Of a stretch of DNA of 64,000 bases, positions 1-10,924 are shown one piece after another. Below the pieces are notes generated by a model that was given only the letters and a program-made list of their open reading frames with translations, was not told the origin of the DNA and did no database searches. Source of the stretch: Diphasiastrum complanatum (taxonomy: Eukaryota; Streptophyta; Lycopodiopsida; Lycopodiales; Lycopodiaceae); contig MU831570.1 of NCBI GenBank assembly GCA_029204225.1, positions 62,001-126,000 on the forward strand, written 5' to 3'. Made by a program: the position numbers and the translations under genes. Numbering within the stretch: position 1 is the first letter of the stretch; every line of letters begins with the position of its first letter.

Positions 1-1048
1 GGGAGCTTTGCTTAGCCTTTAGGAGAATTACAACTCACTCAAAAGAGCATTTGTCATCCACTTAAGGAGAAGTTTCATCCACTTAAGGAGAGTGTTCATC
101 CAAGAATGGAGATTGTCAACAATAGGATTGAAAAGAACATTGTTAGTATTGAATATGCACAAGCCTCACAATCACAAATGATTAGGTGTTATGATCTGAT
201 CCAAAATAGTTTCTTTTCAGCCTCTGATCTTCAATAGACCTGAAATAGTCCACAAGTTCAACTCACAAAACAAAGGTTAGTAAGATTTGATCAACAAAGC
301 AATGCAAAATCATGCTAGAACTTGATCAAACATCCAAATATCACCAAAAATGGAATACTTACTGTAAATAGAAGCCAACCAGCTCTGATACCATGTGAAA
401 AATACAGATCCTAAGTGGATCTAAACTCCAAGATCATTGGCTTGAATGCTTGCACTCCAAACTACATAAGCTAAGAATTGGCAACACATTCTATGCTACC
501 TAGAATGCAAAGAACTTGATCAAAAAGCATTTATCACAAATGGAAACTTCCATAAACATCAAGTGCGGCCCAAAATAGCATTATACAGTCCATAATACAT
601 TAGCCTACCACTTTTGGAAAGCACCTAAGATCATACACAATAGCTTGAAGACAATACACACAACAATGCTCTCAATGGAGGAAGAAACAATGACAATGAT
701 CTATTGATCTCAATGAAGCATACAAAAGGTTTCTCCAACCTGTTCTCCACGACTTCCCTACTATTTATGGATGAGGAAGATGACTCTCTCTCCTCTCTCT
801 AGAAGGTACTTGACCCTAGATATTCCCTATATAGGAAAAATAGCTAAAAATGGCTTATATGACCAAAATACATCAAAATGGTCTCATTTTGAAGGGTATG
901 AAGTTTGACACTTCATCATACTGAAAAAATACAGTAAATAAAAACATTGTGGCCTGGTTCACACGTGCAAAACTCCAGAACCAAAACTATTTACAATTTT
1001 AGCCAATTTAGGCCTCAAACTAGCTAGGAAATGTTGACAATTTTCACA
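1..1048 (-). mobile_element. Ty1/copia retrotransposon A2, 5' end only, cut by window edge
   Basis: This is the reverse complement of the 5' end of element A (42459-48889). Positions 394-1048 are a 655-bp LTR, the same length as both LTRs of A, with TG/CA ends. Positions 382-393 are the complement of a tRNA-iMet primer-binding site, and 1-381 match A's untranslated leader with one indel of about 9 bp. The body continues off the left edge, so gag-pol is not visible. The five bases after the LTR (gcatt, 1049-1053) are the expected right half of a target duplication. The R2 copy of the flank at 18391-18412 shows the same site without the insertion. Confidence 0.93.
394..1048 (-). repeat. 5' LTR of copia element A2
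   Basis: The 655-bp LTR begins with tgtgaaaaat in plus orientation and ends in ttttcaca. It is nearly identical to the LTRs at 42459-43113 and 48235-48889. The CACACGTGTG palindrome found in those LTRs is degenerate here (cacacgtgca, near 960). Confidence 0.93.
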
Positions 1049-4000
1049 GCATTCATATGCAACTAGGAAAGATCTCTTTTTTTCCTATCTAGAAACATGT
1101 CATATTTTTCTTGTAATTAACCCCTCCTACTGGTAATTAAGGTTGGAAATGTCAATCACCATTCATACATAAGTCAAATCATACTTTACTCTAGTTATAA
1201 GTAGGTTATGGGTTGTGGTTTTTCACAAAAATCTTAAGTTTTTATCCATTTTGAACTTTCAAAAAGATACCTTGGTAACTGAACATGATAAGGCACTGCA
1301 TATATGTTATCTTACCACCACCTGATCTATTATAGTCCGCCAAGGACATGATGAATTTTTACTTATAGAGCAGGCCTTGCACCCAAAATTAGATTCTCAA
1401 TATGATGAATGAGTCACATGACATTGAGAGCATCCTCAAGTCACAAGAAGGATTAGAGTGCATGTAGGAATATGCATCCATGAAGATGAATACCAAATAT
1501 CACAATTTCTATAATATAATGATCTAGTACGAAGAGATATCTAAAGGTTCTTGGTGGGATTATCATATCTACATTGGGCATGCGTATGTTGATCTATCAC
1601 GTGTCTTTATCCTATGATGAATTATTTGACTACATGATAATGACTATACTATGATAGCTATGGAAGTAATGTGACCTATCTGATTAGGCATCCACTGTAT
1701 GAACCTTTGATTAAGATGCAAAGTGCCATGTTTATTATATTGCTCTTGGTGATAGAAACAACTTGCAAGTGCTGGTCAAAGAAAGGTTCTAACTTGGTCA
1801 ATATGAGCTCACCCTCACAATTTAATAATCAATTTTCACTTTTGTATGTTTTATAACTTGACATCTCAATTACTTGATTCATAGGTTGTGTCATTTCTTA
1901 GTAGAACTTCATAAATATTGGCCTATTCCAAATGTCTTTTGTTGCACTTGTCAAAGCATTTGACTTGAGTTTGATTATGAGCTCCCTTCTTTCCTTATCT
2001 TCCTTTGGATGCTAATAAGTGTGGGCTTATGAGCTTTTCCTTTTGAAATTCTAATGCAAGTTTGTTGTGTTTATCAAAGTCTTTGATTTGAGTTTGATTA
2101 TGAGCTCCCTTCTTTCCTAATTTCCTTCCTTTGGATGCTAGATAAAGTTTGGATGTCGTTAACTTTTAGCTTGGAAGTTTGAAAAACTTTTAATATTAGT
2201 AATTTTGGCTACAAGGTACCATATTAATTGTTCTAAGTTGTTGTATTGAAAGAGAATATGTCAATAAGGTGCTTGCCATATTGATACTATCCACATGTGC
2301 ATAAGCTATAAGAGTGCAAAAAGACAATAACCTTGCATGCGGCTATGTTAACGGTTTTCTTGGCAAGGGATTAAGCTAAAAAGGAAACTTCTATTTGGAC
2401 AATAGCAACATGTTGTCTATGGTGTTGTGTAAATACAAGAATGGTGGGAGAGTTATGAATATCTAGCATTATCGAATAACTTTACTTTGGTCAATTTCCA
2501 TTTGACTTCCAAACCACACTCCCCGGCCATTGAAGATCTTCCACATCTCCAAAGATGTGACCTGAGGTAGGAGAAATATCTTCGTTTCTACCGATAATCA
2601 TCTATAGAGCACTCATATCTCTTGAAATACCCTCTGGGATTAAAGATATACAGTTGTCATTAATAATTCTTATTATACTAAGACCTCTATAGGACTTAAT
2701 TAATTCATTCACCATGATAATCAAGTCAATGATATTTTTCCATATGATAGCGAGATCTTCATGATAATAATTTGGTAGTGGATCTAGAAATGCTAGCTAT
2801 AATATGGTGTGTCTAGTTGTAACATTTTCTAATTGTTTCCACACTAACATCTCAACCAAGCTAAAATATTGTTTGTTTCCACATTTGAGATGAGCTTTTT
2901 CCCCTGAGCATGTAGCAATGATCAACACATTTGATAGTTTTTCAAGTTAATTAACTCATATTTGAACCTATATCTTTCTTCATATAGGACCCTCATTATA
3001 TTCCATTAAGATGCTTGAATTTGGTTGCTGGGAAGCTTGTCATTTTGTTGCATCCACATTGATCCTGCTGTTCCTATCACAATAGTTACAGGTGATTTTG
3101 GCGACAATTTTCCTATTGAGTATATAAACATTAACTTATTTAATTGATGTTGTAGCTCTGTTATGAGATTATTCCACTTCTTGATCTTTCCTTTAGTTCT
3201 CTTATCATTTGCCTAAAAAATGGCTAACTTTGTCAAATATGACAAATCATTGAGATTCATTCATTATGATGATTTATGCGATTGAAAATTTTTTATATTG
3301 GTCATCAATAGTTTTTTCTTTTGCCATTCTTACTTTTCTTCTATCAAAATTTCAATAGAGCGGGTTTTGACAATCTGCGAATAAATTATTTGCAAGGTTT
3401 TCAATCTTCATTCTACCCATGGTTCACCGATTATGTAGCACATGGCATGCCATGTAATATTAACTTAATTCTATCTCTAACTGCAAGAAGATGCTAACTA
3501 AACACAAAAATTTCAATGGATTTTCATGTGAACAAATAGGTTGATTGTGAGGACCTTAATGTGAGACAACTTTGGAAGTGACATTGGTTGTCTCCTCTCT
3601 ATATTACTAATAATCCTCTCATTGTCTCTTGATAGGTGTCCTGACAGTTTCTAGCATATCTTTCTTCTATGGTATTGTGTCCTCTTTTTTTTTTTTTTTC
3701 TTTTTGGTCGCAGTTTTATTGACTCATGGCAAGAAAGAAACCCGTGAAATGCCAAGGCCCTTTAATGACTTCATCAAATTGTGCAATATACCCCATTATG
3801 TTCTTGGTTCTAGTTTGGTGACCATGCTTTCTCAATACCTTGTACGTCGAAACTACTTAAATAATGGGGATTGTTATAGATAAATTTAATTCCCTAAGAG
3901 ACTAGATCAAACCAAAATTTTGTAATTTGTTTTGCTCTAGAACAATTTAGCACACATAATTCAAAATAATTGCACCATATTCCATATGTAAAACAAGTAA

Positions 4001-4365
4001 CACAACTAAAAAAATAGGTTGGTACTTTCGCAATCTACACAAACTTGAATCCTCACAAATGGATAAAATTGTTGTAATTAAAAAAGTAATAAGAACAACT
4101 AAAATTGGAAAAATATATTTGCAAGGATGGGACAAAAAAGAGGTGAAGAGGAGGCACTGTTCACTTATGGCAAAGGAAAAGACACATTTCAAGAGGAAGG
4201 ACAAATCCAAGGAGAAAGATAGATGTCTCATCATCATCTAATAACAAGAAGAAAACATGCAATGTCAAGTGCTATTATTGTGACAAGAAGGGCTATTTTG
4301 CTCCAGGACACCAAGGGATCATCAAGATTTGTAATAACCATTTACACATCATTTTCTCAAATAAC
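1049..4365 (+). repeat. Local repeat R, copy R0
   Basis: Positions 1049-3001 match the reverse complement of 16450-18402 over exactly 1953 bp with hardly a difference. Positions 3004-4365 match 25943-27297 directly at about 99%. A more diverged copy (roughly 90%) lies at about 10925-13077. R0 is continuous across 3001-3004, as is R1, whereas the matching copy R2 is split there. The repeat carries a degenerate retroviral-type zinc-knuckle fragment near its right end. No terminal structure identifies its class; the short ORFs inside it resemble nothing I know. Confidence 0.85.
4117..4345 (+). pseudogene. Degenerate copia-like gag fragment with altered zinc knuckle
   Basis: Read with frame changes, this stretch gives a Lys-rich linker (HFKRKDKSKEKD) followed by CYYCDKKGYFAPGHQ. 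That resembles the gag CCHC knuckle CxxCxxxGHxxxxC with the His and last Cys lost. The same relic recurs in R2 at about 27060-27260, where a deletion of 8-9 bases removes part of the knuckle. It is a relic of a very old retroelement inside repeat R, with no intact frame. Confidence 0.55.
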
Positions 4366-4764
4366 AACATATTATATTCAAATCTACTCATTGAAGACAC
4401 ATACTGAATGTAAAAGCCATATAACGTAGAAATATCTAAGGAAGCAGACATTCAAATATGAAGAATCGAAGAACAACTATTCAAGTTCTATCGAAGAAAG
4501 TGTAATTGCCGAATATGATTAATATTACAATGAATTGAAATACATCGTATTGTCTCACTCATTCATTTGGTGGTTCATCATTATCATTTGCCACATCATC
4601 ATGCGACAAATCCGCCAAACCAAATGAATCTATCTCTAATTCTACCCAAAAATCTCCTATAGCTTCATCATTAATAAGCTGATCGTCAAAAGCTAATGGC
4701 AACGGCGATGATGAGTGAGATTGAGAAGGTGTGTCGTGTGTCATCGAACCATCCAATGAGATGC
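4366..4764. other. Unassigned segment with a short acidic minus-strand ORF
   Basis: Between R0 and element G lies a 65-codon open frame (4756-4559, minus). Its Ser/Pro-rich start is followed by an acidic Asp/Glu/Asn tail. It ends close to the G insertion point, so it could be the last exon of a gene whose upstream part was separated by G. Acidic tails of this kind occur on some plant hAT transposases, but I see no hAT domain and do not assign it. Confidence 0.2.
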
Positions 4765-5104
4765 TGTTAGAATAAGTAAGCTCGAGTTTCTCTTACAGTT
4801 CATGACTTTCCGTGTTTAGCAGTGATTTCGAGTTTTTTACTGCTTTTGTGATAGTATGCATGAGTGCCAGTTTGACGGCACACATAGTGTAAGTTGGGAC
4901 ATGCATCCCGTAATGGGGACTGAACTGCCATGTAGCGGTACCCCACAAAAATTAGACTGTGTATATGTACCTTTCAGTCTCTTTTGTTAATATAGTTTAG
5001 AAGTGTTCTTTTGGGTTGGTGTGTGATCTCTCTTCAATGCTTATCTGATTGATGTTAGATTGCTTGCAAATTAGCTACCTATACTACCAATAAGATCCTT
5101 GACA
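4765..5104 (+). repeat. Probable 5' LTR of element G
   Basis: It starts TGTTAG and ends in ...ttgaca immediately before a degenerate tRNA-iMet primer site (5105-5118). No second copy exists in the window, so the ends rest on TG/CA and the primer site only. Confidence 0.5.
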
Positions 5105-6358
5105 AGGGATCAGAGTCTAAGAGTGGAGCAGTTCGGGGTTAGCTGGAAGCCAAATTTTGGAAAAATTCGAAGAACAATTTACGGTTAGTCAAGCGAGCAA
5201 TCGTTTGCAGGTGCAATAGAATTCAAGCTTCAGCATAAAGCTGTTGGCTTATTTTGAGAGTAAAATCGGAAATTGTCAATTTTTGAGCCTGCTTTGGCAT
5301 TTGTGCTTTGTGTGCACTCATTTGGATGCCATTTTTCAGAGCAATTTGAAGCAATGGGCAGTAAATATTAGGGCGACCTCAGAGAGTGCTATTTGGTCAG
5401 CCAAAAATATGGAAAACAGCTTTTTGAAAATTTGAAGAGCCCAAGAAACCCCAGTTTAGGGTTTGTATGGTCAAAACAATGGATCTTTCTCCACACAGAG
5501 ACTTGTTTAGTGTTGTGAAAGCAAGGAGATGGGTGCCCTAGTATGATATAGGACCTGGTATAGGGTCGTGAGGAGCCGCGGACAGCAGACGGAACTGTAT
5601 TAGTTCTTTGGAGAAATTTTGCCATAGCTAAGGAGCTTGAAAGATCTAAAAGAGGAGGAGGGAGCTCGCGGATAGCTCACGTATGTGGAAACAAGCATGT
5701 CATGTTGTGTGTGGAAAGGTCTAGTGCACGGAGGAGACATGTTCGATGCCCAAACATCTTGTGAGGATCATTGGATCAGGTCAACGGTTGTGATCGATTT
5801 TCCTGGGAATGATATAGAACCGTGGATTTGAAAATATCCATTGGATTGTCAAACTTCAAATCTCACATTTCATGTGAAGGGGTCCGACGGACAGAAGGGC
5901 CTTCAATTTCATAAAAAAATTTCAAGTTGAAAGGGACCCTGAAGGTTAAATTCATTTGAAGAAAAGTTTTTTTTCAAGGTGAAGAAATAGTGTATTTTTT
6001 TCAAAGGCCCTTATCTTTTAGCTCTTTTCTCCGTTTAAGGCTGTCCAAAAGCCAAAATCCTCCAATTTAAGGGTAGGAAAGCCGTGTACCCTGCAAGTAC
6101 GGTACCTAAAAACATAGAGATTGCCGCAAAGAAAGTGTTTGGAGTGCGCCAAAAGTCTTTTCACCATTCCAGTGGGCAAGCAGTCAGGAGTTGGCGACGA
6201 AGGGCATTTCGGAGGATGACACCGATTTGGCTTCCGATTTGGTGGAAAAGCGGCAGGAGGTCCTGAAAATTTTTTGGTCAGACCTTAAAGTTAACTTTTA
6301 GAAGTCTAAATTGCTCTATAAGCTTGTCATTAGGCCTCATTAAGGCGCTATAGGAGCA

Positions 6359-7720
6359 ATGGCAAGATTGGGGGAATCCGTGGTTGGAGAAGCTAGTAGA
6401 TTGAACGGGGTATCCAATTATAGCATTTGGAAATTCAAAATGAAAAGTATTTTCATGGAAAAGGAGCTGTGGGACATAGTCACTGGGGTGGAACAATGAC
6501 CAACTACAACTCTAGCCGATATTCATGCATTTGACAAAAGAGCGCAGAATGCCTTATCCTTGATAAATTTGTCAGTGAAGGATCATGTCATTGCCCACAT
6601 TAGTGAAGCTCTATCAGCAAGAGGCACTTGGGATGTACTCAAAACACAGTTTCAGAAGGTGAACCTCTCTCGAATGATGTTTTTGAGGACCAAACTCATA
6701 AGTGTTTGTGTGGAGGAGAATGAGGGCGTAGGGTCCTATTTCACACGAATAAAGGAGTTACGAGACCAGTTGACAGCTTTTGGGGAGCCAATAAGAGATG
6801 TTGAGCTGGTTCACATAGTTGTAAATGGCATATCCAAAAATTTCCAAATGTTTGCAAGTGGCATTGCTTTGAGAGAGAGGCTACCAACATTTGAAAATCT
6901 TCATGGCATCATCCTACAGGAGGAACAAAGGAGTGAAGTGGTAAAAACTCGACTTTCCACATCAGAAGATCAAGCAATGCTAGTCAAAGGGAAGCATAAA
7001 TACAAGAAGCAGCCCAAGAAGTTGAATGTGGAGGATCAAGGATCCACATCAGGTAAGAAGAAGAAAGACAACTGTTTCTATTGCCAAAAGCCTGGACATT
7101 GGGCAAGAGATTGTCGCAAGAAGAAGGCGGATATTAAGAGGGGCAAAGTGAAGCAGTTGACCAATTGGTACGTGGACTCAGGAGCAAGAAGACACATGAC
7201 TGGCAACAAATCATGGTTTAAAAACCTGGAGCTTATTGATGATGGAGATAGAGTTGTGCAGGCGAATGTGTTGTATGTTCCTGGCCTTCAGAAGAGTCTT
7301 TTATCTGTTGGTACAATGATAGATCATAAGTTGAAGGTGGAGCTCAACAACAAGAAGTGCCAGATCAAGGATGTGAAACGGGGTTTCAAGGTGATTGCTG
7401 ATGGCTTTAGGGATAAAACTTGTGGTTTGTACAGGTTAAATGCTGTTGTTATGAAGTGCAATGTGTTAGCATCTACATCTATATCACAAAGTGATTTATG
7501 GCATAGACGTATGGGGCTTTTGAACTTCAAGAGCTTGAGGCTACTTCGTAAGCTCAAGATGGTAACAGGTCTACCTAGTTTGGATGACAAAGAAGAGTCC
7601 ATTTGCAAAGAGTGCGAGCAAGGCAAGTTACATAGGAAGAAGTTCAACAAAAAAGGAGCAATAAGGGAAAAACGAGTGTTTGAGTTGATACACTCTGACC
7701 TATGTGAACCAATGAAGTAA
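6359..7720 (+). pseudogene. Element G gag-pol remnant (gag, protease, pre-integrase)
   Basis: The start at 6359 opens the usual copia gag motif (SNYSIWKFKMKS). An in-frame TGA at 6497-6499 interrupts it, and the same frame resumes through the gag helices. A CCHC zinc knuckle lies at about residue 239 (CFYCQKPGHWARDC). The aspartic protease signature DSGARRHM follows at about residue 273; family members usually read DSGAS/DSGAT. The protease domain is shortened by a deletion after GDRVVQ. A pre-integrase HH-CC zinc domain and HSDLCEPMK follow; TAA at 7718 ends the frame. The next frame carries the following integrase piece (MSIGKAFYLLTFIDDY) before similarity stops. It cannot make a working polyprotein. 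Confidence 0.85.
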
Positions 7721-8055
7721 TGTCTATTGGTAAAGCATTTTATTTGTTAACCTTCATTGATGATTATGTAGAAATTCCAGATGATGAGTTTGTTGAATCT
7801 TCTGTTGTTCCCTTAATTGAGAGATTTGCATATGCTCTAGTCAATGTAGATGAAGTAGATACTGATATAGGGATTGAAGCTCAAGCATCCATGGCTTCAA
7901 ATTATGAGCAAACTCTCTATCATTCTATAATACTCTCTAACTCTCTTCCAACTGCAACTCCTATTAATACATTAACTATACTCAATGTTCCTATATACTT
8001 TATAAATAATGACAGTTATGTTTGTTTTAATGATATAGAAGATGTTTCAATATGA
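7720..8055 (+). pseudogene. Frameshifted start of integrase fused to unrecognised sequence
   Basis: The first 17 codons read as the integrase stretch around the first catalytic region (LLTFIDDY). From EIPDDEF onward the protein resembles nothing I recognise and has no catalytic residues. The junction near 7770 is probably a deletion that removed the rest of pol from element G. Confidence 0.5.
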
Positions 8056-8058
8056 GAG

Positions 8059-9604
8059 AGATTGAAGTCCTCTCAATCTTTGCACAACATTTAACAGAAT
8101 TTTCTGACTCTAATTGATTATACTTATAATGAACTTGAAAGTGAGATAGATTTTAATAAAGATGGCAACTGGAAATATGGCAAGAGGCCATATTTGATAA
8201 ATTGAAAGCCTATGAAGAAACTTTGCCGACTGAGGAGGAATTTTTGGAATTCTAAAAAAAAAATTCTTCCAAGGACTCAGTATATCCCCTCGAGCAGTGT
8301 AGAGGCCATTGGAGGACATGGCATTAGCAGAACAAACATCGTTGAATTCAATGATCATGATTTAATAAGTAGATATTATATTGCCTTTGATATTGTGCAA
8401 TTTTCTTTTTTCAATCAAATGTTGAAGTTTGAGGTTGTATTGTTATCTTTCATTCTAAATTTATTTGCTTGACTCTTTTACATGATGCTATTGAACTAGA
8501 TTCCTTTGGTATGAGACATGGAGGCCTTCGAGGTGTATCGCATCGGAGGAAAGATGTATATCTTTCTCATTATTTGAAAAACTTTCAAAACAATGAGTTT
8601 TGTATATAGTATTCATCTTCTAATCCATTTCCTGTCACTATTATCTGTTAGTTTAGGAGGCCATACTTATTCAGAAGGAACATATAAAATAGTTTTTTGT
8701 GAAAAGGGATTTGGCCATTAAAATATTGGGTTATACTCCCAATGATACTACAAAAAGATCATTTGCAATGGCCCTTTATTCGGGTTACATAGATATGAGC
8801 AAAAGGAAAAATTTAGAATTTTCGGATCCATATGAAAGGAGATGATTCTTAAGAATACCATCCACCAGAATATTGATGATGATGAAACTTAAACAATGTT
8901 CTATGATAGATTATTGTTATATTACAAGGATCTTTCTTTTGTTATGAATTTGAATGCCTTATAAAAGATCGTAACATTTGGCGAGTTTTTAGCTTGATAC
9001 TTAAATTGTGCTCTTATGTAAAACCACTGAAAAAGCTAAACTAAATACTTATTTTTTGAATTGTGTCCACCATGATTTGTAGCTCTATGAAATGCTCCTC
9101 TTGCTTGCCAATGTGATTTTTCCATGCCTTGTGATGACCAGATACCTAAGCTCCCATATTCCTTTGCAAAAGGCATGGATAACCATTATAGTAGGTAGGT
9201 ATACTAGATGATGTTGTGACCCGTAGAAACCTTACCCGTTTAATCTATTGCATGACGAATAACATAATGCCAAGTCTTCATTTTTTCTTTGTATTTTGGA
9301 CGCACCTCCAGAGGTGAAATTTGCTTGCACCTCCAAAATTCTAATCCATGATAAAAGCATCACGATTCTGTCCATAAAATGGTTAAGAATTCTCATCCTC
9401 AAGTATCATATCAGCGATTCTGTCAAGAATTAATCAAAGAGGAAAAATTTAGACTTGTCATTACGCAGGGGAAGGCCCGAGACCCTGGGGCCTAGCTTGC
9501 AGGGCAGGCCCTAGCCTCAGGCGCCAGGGCCTTCCCCTCCTCCTCCCCCACGTAACCCTAAATATCATTTATCTCAAACCCAAGAATTATTTCAGGGTTG
9601 GCAC
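8059..9604. other. Gene-poor segment upstream of the SPH gene
   Basis: There is no supported gene. Short open frames at 8110-8472 overlap on both strands and look like chance. The last 150 bp are unusually GC-rich for the window and hold a hairpin (9468-9537) and the SPH promoter. Confidence 0.5.
9468..9537. repeat. GC-rich imperfect hairpin
   Basis: The arms ggggaaggccc (9468-9478) and gggccttcccc (9527-9537) are perfectly complementary. Pairing continues with mismatches toward a small loop around 9496-9508. It lies 68 bp upstream of the TATA box of the SPH gene. It could be a small-RNA precursor, a cruciform or a tiny inserted element; the sequence alone does not tell. Confidence 0.6.
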
Positions 9605-9612
9605 TATAAAAT
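9605..9612 (+). promoter_or_regulatory. TATA box of the SPH gene
   Basis: tataaaat lies 78 bp before the start codon, followed by a CT-rich tract (9633-9671). That spacing fits a plant core promoter with a short pyrimidine-rich 5' UTR. Confidence 0.65.
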
Positions 9613-9632
9613 CTCTCTCAACCCGTGTTGTA

Positions 9633-9671
9633 TCTCTCTATCTCTCTCTCTCTCTCCCTCTCTCTCTTTCT
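9633..9671 (+). repeat. CT-rich tract in the 5' UTR of the SPH gene
   Basis: Thirty-nine almost pure pyrimidines, mostly (TC)n, lie between the TATA box and the start codon. Such Y-patch or CT-repeat leaders are common in plant genes. Confidence 0.7.
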
Positions 9672-9689
9672 GGCATAACATTTGCAAAC

Positions 9690-10454
9690 ATGAGGACGAT
9701 TAGAATTGCGCTAGCTTTGTACATGGTGACAATGGTCATTGTCGCTCCAGCTCTGCCGTGTGCTTACGCTCTATGTTCTTTTAGCGTCACCAACCGCTCC
9801 CACCAACCCATTACCATGACTTGTTCTTCAAAAGATGATAATCTGGGTACGCAGGTTCTGAATATCGGCGAAGAACGTAACTGGCATTTTGCTGGCTGGC
9901 CATGGACCAAATTTTCGTGCCACTTTACCAAATCTGATGGGGAATACTTGGACCAAGTTACGTGGTTCTTTCTTTTGTTTATCCACGTAAGTAAAATCTC
10001 ATTTGATTCTCACATTCTTTATATGTGCCGGGCCACAACGATTCAGCATTTTTATAAGCTATTGGAAGTATCTCTGATCAGCTGGTCATTATGATTCTTT
10101 GACAATGTGAATGATAACTACTTTCAGTTTTTGTTATTGCAATTTGCTCTTATTGCTCATACTCTCTTTGTTCGCGTTCGTTGCAATATACGTTTAAGTT
10201 TCAGTATTACTGATAGGCTAGGCCTGTTTGAGAGGACGATTTTTGACGTTTCAACAACCGAATATGAGGTTTTGCTTCAGATTTTATCTTCTCCAACAAA
10301 TTTCTGGAATTTTGATATAAAGAGCTAATATGCTTTACAGCGTACAAGTACTTTCGATGTCAAGTGGCAGCTAAAAGAAGCTGGCATCTTCCTGGAACAA
10401 TATGGTTCAAAAGAGCAGCTATTCGATACATGGCATGACGCCCCTCTTTTCTGA
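9690..10454 (+). CDS. S-protein homologue (plant self-incompatibility S1 family), two exons
   Basis: Exon 1 (9690-9986) encodes 99 residues and ends at a consensus GTAAGT donor. Exon 2 (10341-10454) follows a ctttacag acceptor. Both are phase 0, giving 136 residues, a typical SPH size. Residues 1 to about 26 form a hydrophobic signal peptide ending CAYA. The mature part has the family pattern: FSVTNRS, TCSSKDDNLG with a Cys, a W-F segment, FSCHF with a second Cys, and, across the splice, STFDVKW and GIFLEQYG. SPH proteins are small secreted plant proteins. The founder, poppy PrsS, triggers pollen rejection; most homologues have no known role. No break is visible, so the gene may work. The intron is AT-rich and 354 bp long. 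Confidence 0.85.
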
Positions 10455-10924
10455 TCGAAGGACAACTAGCCCTAGCGCGTATATAGCTCGTAGAGGTACC
10501 TGATCCATGAAGACTACTAGTTCACTCCCATTTGAAAAATATTTCATTTTCAAAATATTAGTCAAAGCTTCTCATAACTTAAGAGAGAAACAGGACGCTC
10601 TAAACAGAAATGATGTTTTAAATAACTGGACTTGCAGAGAACGATGCAAAAGTAGACATCAAAGTGGACAGGATGGTGTGTCAGTCATATCGCACAAGCT
10701 AAGGAGTGGCAGCATCAAGCAAATAGTTTTCTAACGTAGGAGAAGGTCTTAGTCGAATTTTCTTTGCAATATTCGTTAATAAATAGAAGTTAGGAGTAGT
10801 TCGACAGCTCGTGAGAGGGCGTCGTAGGTTAAAGTTAAGGACTGAATGGCGGGAGTTTTATGATGCGAATAGACATGTGCAGTGTCTGTGGTTAATCATG
10901 GACGCTACTTCGAATGTGTCTGCA
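10455..10924. other. 3' flank of the SPH gene, no further gene seen
   Basis: A 75-codon ORF at 10507-10734 has no recognisable features. Repeat R1 begins at about 10925. Confidence 0.4.

Larger units (their letters stand above)
4765..8058 (+). mobile_element. Truncated Ty1/copia element G
   Basis: A probable 5' LTR (about 4765-5104, tgttagaataag to ttgaca) is followed by a mutated primer site (gggatcagagtct), a leader of about 1.25 kb, and gag-protease-pre-integrase coding sequence. Integrase core, reverse transcriptase, RNase H and a 3' LTR are missing. The leader shares the run agggcgacctcagaga with the fragment near 23410, so both belong to related families. The gag N-terminus resembles that of F at 62139. 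The right boundary is not defined: similarity stops near 7770, and the coding-like stretch to 8055 is unrecognised. Confidence 0.75.

Noticed and set aside
1671-1856. 61-codon ORF present twice (also minus 17780-17595)
   Set aside because: The two copies are identical only because the DNA of R0 and R2 is. The peptide has no features and is not open in R1.
3629-3883. 84-codon ORF with a hydrophobic Phe run, also in R2 at 26608
   Set aside because: The Phe run is a T-homopolymer whose length differs between the copies; no family is recognised and R1 does not keep the frame.
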